Source: Opitutaceae bacterium EW11 (GTDB lineage Bacteria > Verrucomicrobiota > Verrucomicrobiia > Opitutales > Opitutaceae). Taken from it: a stretch of 64,000 bases of DNA. The stretch is taken from NCBI GenBank assembly GCA_003054665.1, contig QAYY01000001.1, positions 795,501 to 859,500 of the forward strand, given 5' to 3'. The notes beneath the pieces are model-generated. The model ran no database searches. It worked only from the letters and a program-made list of their open reading frames with translations, and had not been told where the DNA came from. Both the position numbers and the translations under genes were made by a program. Shown here one piece after another: positions 42,787-50,959 of this stretch; positions within the stretch are counted from its first letter, which is position 1; every line of letters begins with the position of its first letter.

Positions 42787-44238
42787 ATGGGCGCCATGAT
42801 TCAGCCACTCGCAAAGCTCGCCGCGGTTCCCCTGTACGTGGAACTGGCCGATTCGCTCCAGCAACTCGTCGAGCAGGGCACGCTCCGCCCCGGACACCGC
42901 GTGCCCTCCGTCCGCCGGATGGCCCTGCAGCGCGACGTGAGCATCTCCACCGTCCTCCAGGCGTACACCATGCTGGAGAACCGCGGTTTTCTCGAAGCCC
43001 GCCCGCAATCCGGGTATTACGTGAGGCCCAGGCTGCCGCTGGACACTCCCGAGCCGCGGATGGCGCGCCCGATGGCGAAGCCGAGCTACGTCGGGGTGAG
43101 CGACTTCACCGCGGAGGTCCTGGCCACGTGCGTCGACCCAAGCTACATCTCGCTCGGAGCCGCCTGCCCGGCGCCGTCGCTCTTCCCGACGAAGAAGCTG
43201 GCCCGGGTCATGGGCTCGGTGGCGCGGAACGATCCCTCGCTGATCGGCCGATACACGATGAACTGGGCGTACGAGCCGCTCACGCGCGAGATCGCCCGCC
43301 GCTACCTGCAGGCCGGAGCCGCGCTGGCCCACGACGAGCTCGTGATCACCGTGGGCTGCACCGAAGCGGTCAATCTCGCCCTGCGCGCGGTCACCAAGCC
43401 CGGAGACACCGTCGCGGTGGAGACGCCGGCCTATTTCGGCATTCTCCAGCTGATCCAGAGTCTGAATCTGCGGGTGCTGGAAATCCCGACCGACTCGCGC
43501 GAAGGCCTGTGCCTGGACGCTTTTCGGGACGCGATCCGGCAGAACGACGTGAAGGCGCTGTTCGTGATGCCCAGTTTCCAGAACCCGCTCGGAGCCTGCA
43601 TGCCCGACTCGAAGAAGGAGAAGCTGTACGAGCTGCTGAGCGAGTTCGACATCCCCGCGATCGAAGACGACATCTACGGCGACATCCACTTCAGCGAGCG
43701 CCGGCCCAAGCCGCTCAAGGCGTGGGATCGCGACGGACGGGTGCTGCTCTGCAGTTCCTTCAGCAAGACGCTGGCCCCGGGGCTCCGCGTCGGCTGGATC
43801 GCGCCGGGCCGGTACATGGAGCGGGTCAAGCGTCTCAAGTTTACCAATACACTGGGCACGCCCGTGGTCCTGCAGAAGACCGTCTCCGATTTCCTCCGCG
43901 ACGGCGGCTACGACCACCACCTGCGGTCGATCCGTCGCGCCTACCAGAATCAGATGCATCTGGTCTCGCAGGCGATCCTCCGGCACTTCCCGGTCGGCAC
44001 GCGGCTGAGCCGGCCCCAGGGCGGATTTGTCCTCTGGATCGAACTTCCCTCGCGGGTCGACACGCTGAAGCTCTACACCGAAGCGCTGAGGCATCGGATC
44101 AACACGGCGCCGGGACCCCTGTTCTCGGTGAAGGAGCGCTATCGGAATTGCCTCCGGCTGAATTGCGGACTGCCGTGGTCCGACACCGTCGCGCGGGCGC
44201 TCGAAACGGTCGGAAGCCTGGCGCGCCAGCAAATCTAG
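42787..44238 (+). CDS. MocR/GntR family PLP-dependent transcriptional regulator
   Basis: The product has 483 residues from the ATG at 42787; an ATG at 42796 is possible too. Residues 5-75 are the GntR winged helix (VPLYVELADSLQQLVEQGTLRPGHRVPSVRRMALQRDVSISTVLQAYTMLENRGFLEARPQSGYYV). The rest is a fold-type I aminotransferase domain with GCTEAVNLALRAV, FQNPLGACM, IEDDIYGDI, the Schiff-base Lys in SSFSKTLAPGLRVGW, and LNCGLPWS. MocR proteins sense PLP or an aminated ligand and control neighbouring genes. The PhzF gene (divergent) and the EamA transporter (40 bases downstream) are likely targets. Confidence 0.9.
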   Translation: MGAMIQPLAKLAAVPLYVELADSLQQLVEQGTLRPGHRVPSVRRMALQRDVSISTVLQAYTMLENRGFLEARPQSGYYVRPRLPLDTPEPRMARPMAKPSYVGVSDFTAEVLATCVDPSYISLGAACPAPSLFPTKKLARVMGSVARNDPSLIGRYTMNWAYEPLTREIARRYLQAGAALAHDELVITVGCTEAVNLALRAVTKPGDTVAVETPAYFGILQLIQSLNLRVLEIPTDSREGLCLDAFRDAIRQNDVKALFVMPSFQNPLGACMPDSKKEKLYELLSEFDIPAIEDDIYGDIHFSERRPKPLKAWDRDGRVLLCSSFSKTLAPGLRVGWIAPGRYMERVKRLKFTNTLGTPVVLQKTVSDFLRDGGYDHHLRSIRRAYQNQMHLVSQAILRHFPVGTRLSRPQGGFVLWIELPSRVDTLKLYTEALRHRINTAPGPLFSVKERYRNCLRLNCGLPWSDTVARALETVGSLARQQI

Positions 44239-44278
44239 CGTTCACTCCGTCACCGGATGCCCGCAGACAGGCGCCACC

Positions 44279-45247
44279 ATGACCGCCACCGAAAAGAAGC
44301 CCGCCACCTCCGCCGTGATCCTCGCGTTTGCGACGATCTACGTCGTCTGGGGCAGCACCTATCTCGGTATCCGCGTCGCGGTTGAAACCATTCCGCCGTT
44401 CGCCATGGCGTCGCTCCGATTCGCCGCCGCCGGGGCGATCCTCCTCGCCGCACTCCGCTTTCAGGGCGCGGCGTGGCCGACACCCCGGCAGTGGCGCGAC
44501 AACGCCGTCATCGGAGCCTTCCTCCTCCTGGGCGGAAACGGCCTGGTCGCGTGGGCCGAGCAGACCGTGCCTTCCGGCGTCACCGCTCTGCTGATCGGCG
44601 TGCAGCCTGTATTCATGGTCCTGACCGAGTGGGCGTGGCCCAAAGGCCAGCGGCCGAATCTCGCGATGTTCGTCGGCATGGCGCTCGGCTTCGTGGGAGT
44701 CGCCTGGATTGCCGCCCCTTGGCAGACCGTCGGAACTCAACGGATCGATATCGCCGGCGCACTGGCGGTGCTCGCCGCCTGCGCCCTTTGGGCCATCGGA
44801 TCGATTTACTCGCGCCACGCCAAACCCGCAGCGCCTCCGTTCGTCGCCGCCGCGGCGCAGATGCTCTGCGGCAGCGTGGCGCTGGCGAGCGTCGCTCTCA
44901 TCCGTGGCGAGTTCACGACCTTTCATCCCCTCGCTGCAAGCGCGCGCTCCTGGTGGGCGTTCACCTACCTCGTGCTCGTCGGATCGCTCGTGGGTTTCTC
45001 CACCTTCGTCTGGCTGATGAAACACAGCACGCCGGCCCGCGTTTCCACGTACGCCTACGTCAATCCGATCGTGGCGGTCTTCCTCGGCTGGCTGATCCTG
45101 AAGGAGCCGGTTTCCGCCCGCACTTTTTTCGGCGCCGGCATCATCATCGCAGCCGTGGCGATCGTCACGACCCAGAAGGCAAAGGCTCAACACGCCGCCG
45201 CGGCGCAGACGCCGGGCCCCGCGCAGCCTGTTCCGGCGCGCCGCTGA
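44279..45247 (+). CDS. EamA family drug/metabolite exporter, YedA/RhtA-like
   Basis: The product has 322 residues with ten hydrophobic segments in two EamA repeats. Landmarks are VVWGSTYLGIRVAVETIPPFAMASLRFAAAG and the second-repeat motif STPARVSTYAYVNPIVAVFLGWLILKEP. EamA transporters export amino acids, metabolites or drugs. It lies 40 bases after the MocR gene on the same strand and is probably co-transcribed. The C-terminal tail (Ala/Gln/Pro-rich) is cytoplasmic. Confidence 0.9.
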   Translation: MTATEKKPATSAVILAFATIYVVWGSTYLGIRVAVETIPPFAMASLRFAAAGAILLAALRFQGAAWPTPRQWRDNAVIGAFLLLGGNGLVAWAEQTVPSGVTALLIGVQPVFMVLTEWAWPKGQRPNLAMFVGMALGFVGVAWIAAPWQTVGTQRIDIAGALAVLAACALWAIGSIYSRHAKPAAPPFVAAAAQMLCGSVALASVALIRGEFTTFHPLAASARSWWAFTYLVLVGSLVGFSTFVWLMKHSTPARVSTYAYVNPIVAVFLGWLILKEPVSARTFFGAGIIIAAVAIVTTQKAKAQHAAAAQTPGPAQPVPARR

Positions 45248-45572
45248 GCGGCCGCGGACCTCCACCGGATTGGGCGAGAAATAGCCCTGCCAGTTGCGGT
45301 GGGGCACTCGAGCCGTACGGTTTCTAGCTTCTTTGTTCGTTTCGTAGGTCAGTCACGGCCGAGCGCTTACAAAGCTTGGCAGGCTACGGCAAGAGGGTTC
45401 ATAAACCATCCGCATAGTAGGGAAACAGACCAGTAGATTATCTTCTCGGTCCTCTTGACAGTTTCTGCGCGGTGTTGGCCAAATTCTGGCGAGTCCAGAA
45501 ATCGTGTTGGTTGTATCCTTAACACACTACAACCCGGGCGTGTCGTCCCGGAACTTCACCTAACCGTACCCC
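45248..45572. other. intergenic region before the electron-transfer cluster
   Basis: These 325 bases hold no gene. The second half is A/T-richer than its surroundings, with TTGACA at 45455-45460, and GTGTT (45504-45508) inverted with AACAC (45521-45525), and probably carries the promoter of the four-gene cytochrome cluster. No clear -10 box at the right distance. A sigma-54-like TTGGCA...GGC at 45376-45390 has a spacing one base too short. Confidence 0.45.
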
Positions 45573-46355
45573 ATGAAAAAAATCATCCGTCGCTGGAGCG
45601 CGAATACATGGATCTTCGGCGGTCTCGCAGCGTGGGGGCTCTTGACGGGCGCCTGCGTCATGGTCGATCGCCCGATGGTCGCTCCTCCGCAGATTGCTGG
45701 CGCCGTCTTTGTCGGCTCCAATGAGTGCAAGGAATGCCACGCCGACGTGACTCACACCTTCGGCGGCGCCACTCACGCCAACCTGAAGGCCCAGGGCGAC
45801 AACGCGAAGAACATCGGCTGCGAGTCGTGCCACGGCCCGGGCAGCAAGCACGTCGAGTCCGGCGGCGGAGCGGGTACGATCGTCAATCCGAAGACCTCGC
45901 CCGAAACCTGTTTCCAGTGCCACCTCGACAAACGCGCGGAGTTCCAGCTTCCCCACTCCCACCCGGTGGCCAGCGGAAAGATGACCTGCAGCGACTGCCA
46001 TGAGCCGCACAAGGACGATGCGGTGATCGGCGGCGGCACTCAGATGGCCTCGGCCAACGAGACCTGCTTCAAGTGCCACAGCGCGCAGCGCGGACCCTAC
46101 GTTTTCGAGCACGAAGCGAGCCGAGAGGGCTGCGTTTCCTGCCACAACCCGCACGGCACGGTGAACGACAAGATGCTGACCGCGCGCAACCAGGCGCTCT
46201 GCCTGCAGTGCCACAATCAGCAGCAAACCGTCGCCGGCCAGCTGATGATCGGCGGTCGCGATCACGCGGCCTTCGTCTCGCGCGGCACCTGCTGGACCGC
46301 CGGCTGCCACGAAGCCGTCCACGGCTCGCACGTCAGCTCCTCCCTCCGCTTCTAA
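45573..46355 (+). CDS. multihaem c-type cytochrome, DmsE/MtrA-like
   Basis: The product has 260 residues. The N-terminal segment LAAWGLLTGAC suggests a signal or lipoprotein anchor. Seven CXXCH haem sites are at C52, C83, C113, C139, C165, C187 and C210, and an eighth, spaced CX4CH (CWTAGCH), at C240. The C-terminus HEAVHGSHVSSSLRF, with a HGSxV motif, matches the DmsE/PioA/MtrA group of periplasmic multihaem electron carriers that sit inside an outer-membrane barrel. It is shorter than MtrA, which has ten haems. The barrel gene starts 18 bases after its stop (46374). Role: carry electrons through the outer membrane. Direction (oxidation or reduction of external substrates) is unknown. Confidence 0.88.
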   Translation: MKKIIRRWSANTWIFGGLAAWGLLTGACVMVDRPMVAPPQIAGAVFVGSNECKECHADVTHTFGGATHANLKAQGDNAKNIGCESCHGPGSKHVESGGGAGTIVNPKTSPETCFQCHLDKRAEFQLPHSHPVASGKMTCSDCHEPHKDDAVIGGGTQMASANETCFKCHSAQRGPYVFEHEASREGCVSCHNPHGTVNDKMLTARNQALCLQCHNQQQTVAGQLMIGGRDHAAFVSRGTCWTAGCHEAVHGSHVSSSLRF

Positions 46356-46373
46356 CCTTTGACCCCATCAGCC

Positions 46374-48419
46374 ATGCCAAGCCTTCGCTCTAGCGCCATC
46401 CTGGCGGCCCTGGCTACACCCCTTGCCTTGACCGCTCAGGTCTCCTCGACGGCCGCCGACAACGCCACCGTGGAAGGAACCGTTTCCGTCGCCGCCGGCG
46501 GCGCCATCCTCTCCGGACATCCCGGAGCTTATCAGCAGCAGTTCCAATCCCGGATGAACGGATTCGGCGGGATCGACGAACTCCGCTACAAACGGGAAAC
46601 CAAGACCGCGACGTTCCAGCTGGACGGCCGTTTCCTCCCCGGCGACGCCGACTACCTGCTCCACCTCCGCCTGAGCGGACAGGAGAAATGGTATGTGGAT
46701 GCCGGCTACAAGAACACCCGCGTCTGGTACGACGGCCTGGGCGGCTACTTCGCTCCGACCAACACGTCGTTCCACCTCTTCGACGAGTCGCTCTATGTCG
46801 ACCGCAGCGATGCCTGGGTCGAACTGGGCTGGGTCGCAGAGGATACTCCGTACCTGAAGATTCGGTACGACCACGAAACGCGCGACGGCTCGAAGGGCTC
46901 CACGATGTGGGGCGACACCAACCTCGTCGGGCGCTACGGTACCCGCAGCGTCGTGCCGTCGATCCAGAATATCGACGAGAAGCGGGATATCGTGACCGTC
47001 GACGCGGGAAAAGAAACGGAACAACAGACCTGGCAGGTCGGAGTGCGCTACGATCACTCCAGCCTCAACAATGGACGCATGGCCACGCGCCGGCCGCTTG
47101 AAAACGTCAGCCGCGCCGTCACGCAGAAGGACGACACGTCCACCGATCTGTTCAGCGCCCACGCGTTCACGGAACGCCGGTTCACCGAACAATTGACGAT
47201 GTCGACGGGCGGTTCGATCACGACGCTCGACACGAACCTCGACGGCAGCCGCATCTACGGCGCCGGCTACGATCCGGTCTTCGATCCCGCCTACGCCCAC
47301 CGGCAAGCGCGCGACGAAGGTTTTTACGATCTGTCCGGCGGTTCGGAGGTGAAGCAGTACGTCTTCAACTTCAACATCGTCTATCTCCCGGCGAAGAACT
47401 GGTCCATTCGGCCGAGCTTCCGATTCGAGGACATGACGCAGAACAACAGCGCGACGTTCGTCGAGACCAACATCGCGAGCAATCTGTCCGCGCAGCTCGA
47501 GGATCTCGCCTCCCAAAGCCACAAGCGCTGGGACGAGTTCACCGAAGCGGTCGACGTCCGCTACACGGGCCTCGCGAACGTGACCTTCAACTGGCGCGCC
47601 GAGCTCGTCCAGGGCACGGGTAACCTCTCCGAGCTGGAGGAGGCGGAAGAAACCGGAATCGCCTCGCTCTATCGCAAGACCGACATCTCCCGCGACACCC
47701 AGAAGTATTCGTTCACGAGCAACTGGTACGCCCGCCCGGGCCTGACCTTCGCGGCGCAGTATTACTATAAGGCCCGCAACAACGACTACACCAACCTCCG
47801 CGACTCCACGCCAGCGACCGGCGGCGACCGCTACCCGGGCTACATCGACTCGCAGGATTTCGCGACCAACGACTTCAATCTGCGCGTCTCCTGGCGCCCG
47901 ACGACGAAGGTCAGCCTCGTCACCCGCTACGACTACCAGCGCTCGAATGTGGATACGGCGGTGTTGCTGCTGCAGTCGGTCGAATCCGGCAAACTCACGA
48001 GCCACATCATCAGCGAGAACGTCACTTGGAATCCGATCAACCGCCTCTACATCGTGGGCAACGTGAACGTCGTGTACGACTCTCTCGCCACCCCGGCCGC
48101 GGCGTACGTGCGGAATTCGGACAACAACTACCTGAACGCCTCCCTCGGCGGCGGGTACGCCCTGGGCAAAATAACGGATGTCTACTTTGACTACTCGTTC
48201 TATCGCGCCAATGATTTCACCAACAACGCGTCGCAGACCCTCCCCTATGGCGCAGATCAAAAGCGCAACGTCGCCTCGCTCACCTGGGTTCGCCGCCAGT
48301 CGGAACGCCTGCTGTACACCGTCAAATACAGCTACGTCTCGTACGACGACCGCACTTCGGGCAACCGGGCCGACTTCAACGCCCATGTCCTGTACGGAAA
48401 AGTTCAATACCGCTTCTAG
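46374..48419 (+). CDS. MtrB/PioB-like outer-membrane porin of a porin-cytochrome conduit
   Basis: The product has 681 residues from the ATG at 46374 (MPSLRSSAILAALATPLALTAQ) with a signal peptide. It has no cysteine. The mature part shows many alternating strands (LLHLRLSGQEKWYVDAGYKNTRVWYDG, WQVGVRYDHSSLN, NFNIVYLPAKNWSIRPSFRFED, FTSNWYARPGLTFAAQYYYKARNNDY, VSLVTRYDYQRSN) and ends in Phe (HVLYGKVQYRF), so it is a large beta-barrel, about 26-28 strands by length. Size, and position between two multihaem cytochrome genes, fit MtrB/PioB, which insulates an MtrA-type wire. It lacks the CXXC near the N-terminus known in Shewanella MtrB. Confidence 0.85.
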   Translation: MPSLRSSAILAALATPLALTAQVSSTAADNATVEGTVSVAAGGAILSGHPGAYQQQFQSRMNGFGGIDELRYKRETKTATFQLDGRFLPGDADYLLHLRLSGQEKWYVDAGYKNTRVWYDGLGGYFAPTNTSFHLFDESLYVDRSDAWVELGWVAEDTPYLKIRYDHETRDGSKGSTMWGDTNLVGRYGTRSVVPSIQNIDEKRDIVTVDAGKETEQQTWQVGVRYDHSSLNNGRMATRRPLENVSRAVTQKDDTSTDLFSAHAFTERRFTEQLTMSTGGSITTLDTNLDGSRIYGAGYDPVFDPAYAHRQARDEGFYDLSGGSEVKQYVFNFNIVYLPAKNWSIRPSFRFEDMTQNNSATFVETNIASNLSAQLEDLASQSHKRWDEFTEAVDVRYTGLANVTFNWRAELVQGTGNLSELEEAEETGIASLYRKTDISRDTQKYSFTSNWYARPGLTFAAQYYYKARNNDYTNLRDSTPATGGDRYPGYIDSQDFATNDFNLRVSWRPTTKVSLVTRYDYQRSNVDTAVLLLQSVESGKLTSHIISENVTWNPINRLYIVGNVNVVYDSLATPAAAYVRNSDNNYLNASLGGGYALGKITDVYFDYSFYRANDFTNNASQTLPYGADQKRNVASLTWVRRQSERLLYTVKYSYVSYDDRTSGNRADFNAHVLYGKVQYRF

Positions 48420-48431
48420 TCCCTGATATCC

Positions 48432-48782
48432 ATGAAAGTCTCATCCTCGCTCCTCCTCGCGTCCGCCGGCCTGCTCTGTCTCAGCTCGGTCTCCTTCGCC
48501 GATCAGGCGCAGGAGAAGGCCAAGGAAAACTGGACCAAGATGTGCGCCCGCTGCCACGCGGCGGACGGCACCGGCAACACCAAGGTCGGCAAGAAACTGA
48601 ACGTGAAGGATTACACGTCCGCCGACGCTCAGGCCAAGATGACCGACGACGAGATGCTCAAGTCAGTTCTGGAAGGCGTGAAGGACGACAACGGCAAGGA
48701 GAAGATGCAGCCGTACAAGGAGAAGCTCACCGAGGCCGAAGCGAAGGACCTCGTCGCGCTGATCCGGTCGATGAAGAAGTAG
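48432..48782 (+). CDS. small monohaem cytochrome c
   Basis: The product has 116 residues with a signal peptide (SSVSFA-DQA). One haem site CARCH (38-42) follows the first helix, then HAADGTGNTKVGKKLNVKDYT and a likely distal Met in EKMQPYKEKLTEAEAKDLVALIRSMKK. This is a class I cytochrome c of c5/c552 size. It lies 13 bases after the porin stop and 13 bases before the ImcH-like gene, so it is co-transcribed. It is a good candidate for the periplasmic shuttle between the inner-membrane quinol dehydrogenase and the outer-membrane conduit. Confidence 0.92.
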   Translation: MKVSSSLLLASAGLLCLSSVSFADQAQEKAKENWTKMCARCHAADGTGNTKVGKKLNVKDYTSADAQAKMTDDEMLKSVLEGVKDDNGKEKMQPYKEKLTEAEAKDLVALIRSMKK

Positions 48783-48795
48783 TCGATCGGACAGC

Positions 48796-50301
48796 ATGAG
48801 CGGTGCCTCTCAAGATCCGGCGGGGTCGGCTTTGCCGCCCCGCCGTTCCATTTGGCGAAACTGGGTGACCCTTGCGGGCACCGTCGTCGCGGTCGGGAGC
48901 TTCTTTGCCTTCCTTCTTCTCTTCGCGATCGATACGTTCGGCCCCGGGCAGCACAACCCTTACCTGGGCATTCTGAGCTACCTGGTCGCGCCGGGCTTCC
49001 TCATCCTCGGCCTGGTTCTCGTTTTCGGCGGCGCGTGGTGGCAGCGCCGGCAACAGCATCTCTATCCCGAGCGTCCGGCGCCGACGCTCTCGATCGACTT
49101 GAGCCAGCCGAAGCAGCGCTGGCGGCTCTTCTGGTTCGGACTCGGCACGGTCACCTTCCTCCTCTGCACCGCGCTGGGAAGCTATCAGACCTACCACTAC
49201 ACCGAATCGGTTCAGTTCTGCGGTCAGGTCTGTCACACGGTGATGGAGCCCGAATTCGTCACCTACCAGCGCGGCAATCACGCCCGAGTAGCCTGCGTCG
49301 AGTGCCATATCGGCTCCGGCGCGACTTGGTACGTGAAATCCAAGCTGAGCGGCGCGTACCAGGTTTATTCGACCGCCTTCAACAAATACCACCGGCCCAT
49401 TGGCGCTCCGGTTGAGAACCTGCGCCCGGCGCAGGACACCTGCGAACGCTGCCACTGGCCCGAGAAGTTCGCGGGCAGTCTCGACCGCGTCTACAATCGC
49501 TTCCTCACCGATGAGAAAACGACGCCCTACACCGTCCGTCTTCTCCTCCACGTCGGCGGCGGCGCGTCCGCGCACGGTCCGGTCGGCGGCATCCACTGGC
49601 ACATGAACGTGGCGAACAAGGTCGAGTACCTCGCCACCGATACGCAGCGCCAGAAGATCCCGTGGGTCCGGGTCACGAGCCGCGAAGGCAAGGTCACCGT
49701 GTATCGCACGCCCGACTACAAAGGGGAGCCCGATCCCAAGGCTGTGCGGCGGATGGACTGCATCGACTGCCACAACCGCCCCGCTCACGCCTACCGCTCG
49801 CCGGACGACGCCGTCGACGAAGCCCTCTACCTCGGCCGCATCGACCGCAGCCTGACCTCGGTGAAGTACAACGTGGTCGAGCTGCTCACGAAGCCGTACA
49901 ACTCCGTCGAGGAAGCTTCCGCCGGAATCACGAACGGCCTGCGAAAGAAATACGGGGCGGACGCCAAGATCGACGGCACCATCGCCGAGGCGATCAGCAT
50001 CTACCAGCACAACTTCTTCCCGAAAATGAAGGCCGACTGGTCCAGTTACCCGAACAACCAGGGCCACAAGGACTCGGCCGGATGTTTCCGCTGCCACGAC
50101 AACAACCACATCGCGGAGGGTTCGAAGGAGAAGATCGCCGCCGGCGACTGCAATACGTGCCACACCATCCTCACCCAGGGCGAGGGCGCCGAGCTGATGA
50201 AACTCTCCGCCGACGGTCAGACGTTCAAACACCCGGGCGGCTCGTACTCCGACGACCTGATCTGCAGCGACTGCCACAACGGCAAACTGCAAGAACCGTG
50301 A
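48796..50301 (+). CDS. ImcH-like heptahaem NapC/NirT family quinol dehydrogenase
   Basis: The product has 501 residues. Three membrane helices are at about 20-47, 54-80 and 112-130. Seven haem sites follow: C142 (CGQVCH, CX3CH), C167, C216, C322, C430, C452 and C490 (all CXXCH). The first two with their spacing are the NapC/NrfH/CymA type quinol-oxidising core (FCGQVCHTVMEPE). Three helices and seven haems in a chain of about 500 residues is the architecture I know for Geobacter ImcH, an inner-membrane cytochrome that hands electrons from quinol to the periplasm when the acceptor potential is high. Here it lies in one unit with a monohaem cytochrome and a porin-cytochrome pair. Family assignment is firm, the ImcH subgroup is inference. 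Confidence 0.85.
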   Translation: MSGASQDPAGSALPPRRSIWRNWVTLAGTVVAVGSFFAFLLLFAIDTFGPGQHNPYLGILSYLVAPGFLILGLVLVFGGAWWQRRQQHLYPERPAPTLSIDLSQPKQRWRLFWFGLGTVTFLLCTALGSYQTYHYTESVQFCGQVCHTVMEPEFVTYQRGNHARVACVECHIGSGATWYVKSKLSGAYQVYSTAFNKYHRPIGAPVENLRPAQDTCERCHWPEKFAGSLDRVYNRFLTDEKTTPYTVRLLLHVGGGASAHGPVGGIHWHMNVANKVEYLATDTQRQKIPWVRVTSREGKVTVYRTPDYKGEPDPKAVRRMDCIDCHNRPAHAYRSPDDAVDEALYLGRIDRSLTSVKYNVVELLTKPYNSVEEASAGITNGLRKKYGADAKIDGTIAEAISIYQHNFFPKMKADWSSYPNNQGHKDSAGCFRCHDNNHIAEGSKEKIAAGDCNTCHTILTQGEGAELMKLSADGQTFKHPGGSYSDDLICSDCHNGKLQEP

Positions 50302-50340
50302 GCGGTTGCGCAGAGACGGCCTGTGCCCGAGTGTGAGCGC

Positions 50341-50928
50341 ATGCCGTCCGCGCCTTCCCAGCTTCAGGAACTTTTCGCACGGCGCGAGGAGTTCAAAGGT
50401 TTCCTCGCCAAGCGGCTCAAGGATTCGGCCGCGGCCGAAGACCTGCTGCAGGACAGCCTGGTGAAAGCGCTCCGCCACGCGGAGGATCTGCGCGACGGCG
50501 AAAAACTGACCGCATGGTTCTACCGCGTGCTTCGGAACGCCGCGACGGATTTCGCCCGCAGCCGCTCCGCCGCGCGAACGAGGGAAGAGGTTTGGGCGAT
50601 CGAGTCGGTCAATGAGCCGGAAGCCGAACGCCAGATCTGCCGCTGCTTCGAGGGACTGCTCGGCACGCTCAAGCCCATGCAAGCCGAGCTGCTTCAGAAG
50701 GTGGAGTTCGAAGGCGAGTCAGTGGCGGAGGCCGCGGCGCGACTCGGGATCACGCCCAACCACGCCAGCGTGAATCTGCACCGAGCGCGCCTCGAACTGC
50801 GCAAACGACTCGAAGCGTTTTGTGGTGACTGCTCCGCCGCTGCGTGCCTCGACTGCGAATGCGCTCCTCCGGACGCCAAGCGGCAGCCGAAAAAGAAACG
50901 AGCGCCGCAAGAAGCCGAAGACCTGTAA
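50341..50928 (+). CDS. CorE-like ECF sigma factor with C-terminal cysteine-rich domain
   Basis: The product has 195 residues from the ATG at 50341. Sigma-2 is at 20-78 ([41 protein letters not shown]) and sigma-4 at 108-158 ([29 protein letters not shown]). A CxC motif sits in the linker (C100, C102) and five cysteines form the tail: C161, C164, C169, C172, C174. This combination is what I recall of the CorE (ECF44) group from Myxococcus, where the cysteines bind copper and switch the sigma factor without an anti-sigma factor. A copper P-type ATPase begins 31 bases after its stop, which fits well. It starts 39 bases after the ImcH-like gene and has no anti-sigma gene beside it. Confidence 0.85.
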   Translation: MPSAPSQLQELFARREEFKGFLAKRLKDSAAAEDLLQDSLVKALRHAEDLRDGEKLTAWFYRVLRNAATDFARSRSAARTREEVWAIESVNEPEAERQICRCFEGLLGTLKPMQAELLQKVEFEGESVAEAAARLGITPNHASVNLHRARLELRKRLEAFCGDCSAAACLDCECAPPDAKRQPKKKRAPQEAEDL

Positions 50929-50959
50929 GGTTCCAAAAACTACTCCGTCTGCAGGGTAT

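Noticed and set aside
45376-45390. Possible sigma-54 promoter TTGGCAGGCTACGGC before the cytochrome cluster
   Set aside because: The GG to GC spacing is one base short of the strict sigma-54 requirement, and no enhancer-binding protein is nearby.
46368-48407. 679-residue open frame antisense to the porin gene, and similar long antisense frames at 3030-4649, 38060-40831 and 56398-58944
   Set aside because: High GC third positions keep antisense frames open. These lack motifs, signals and sensible composition, while the opposite strand has clear families.
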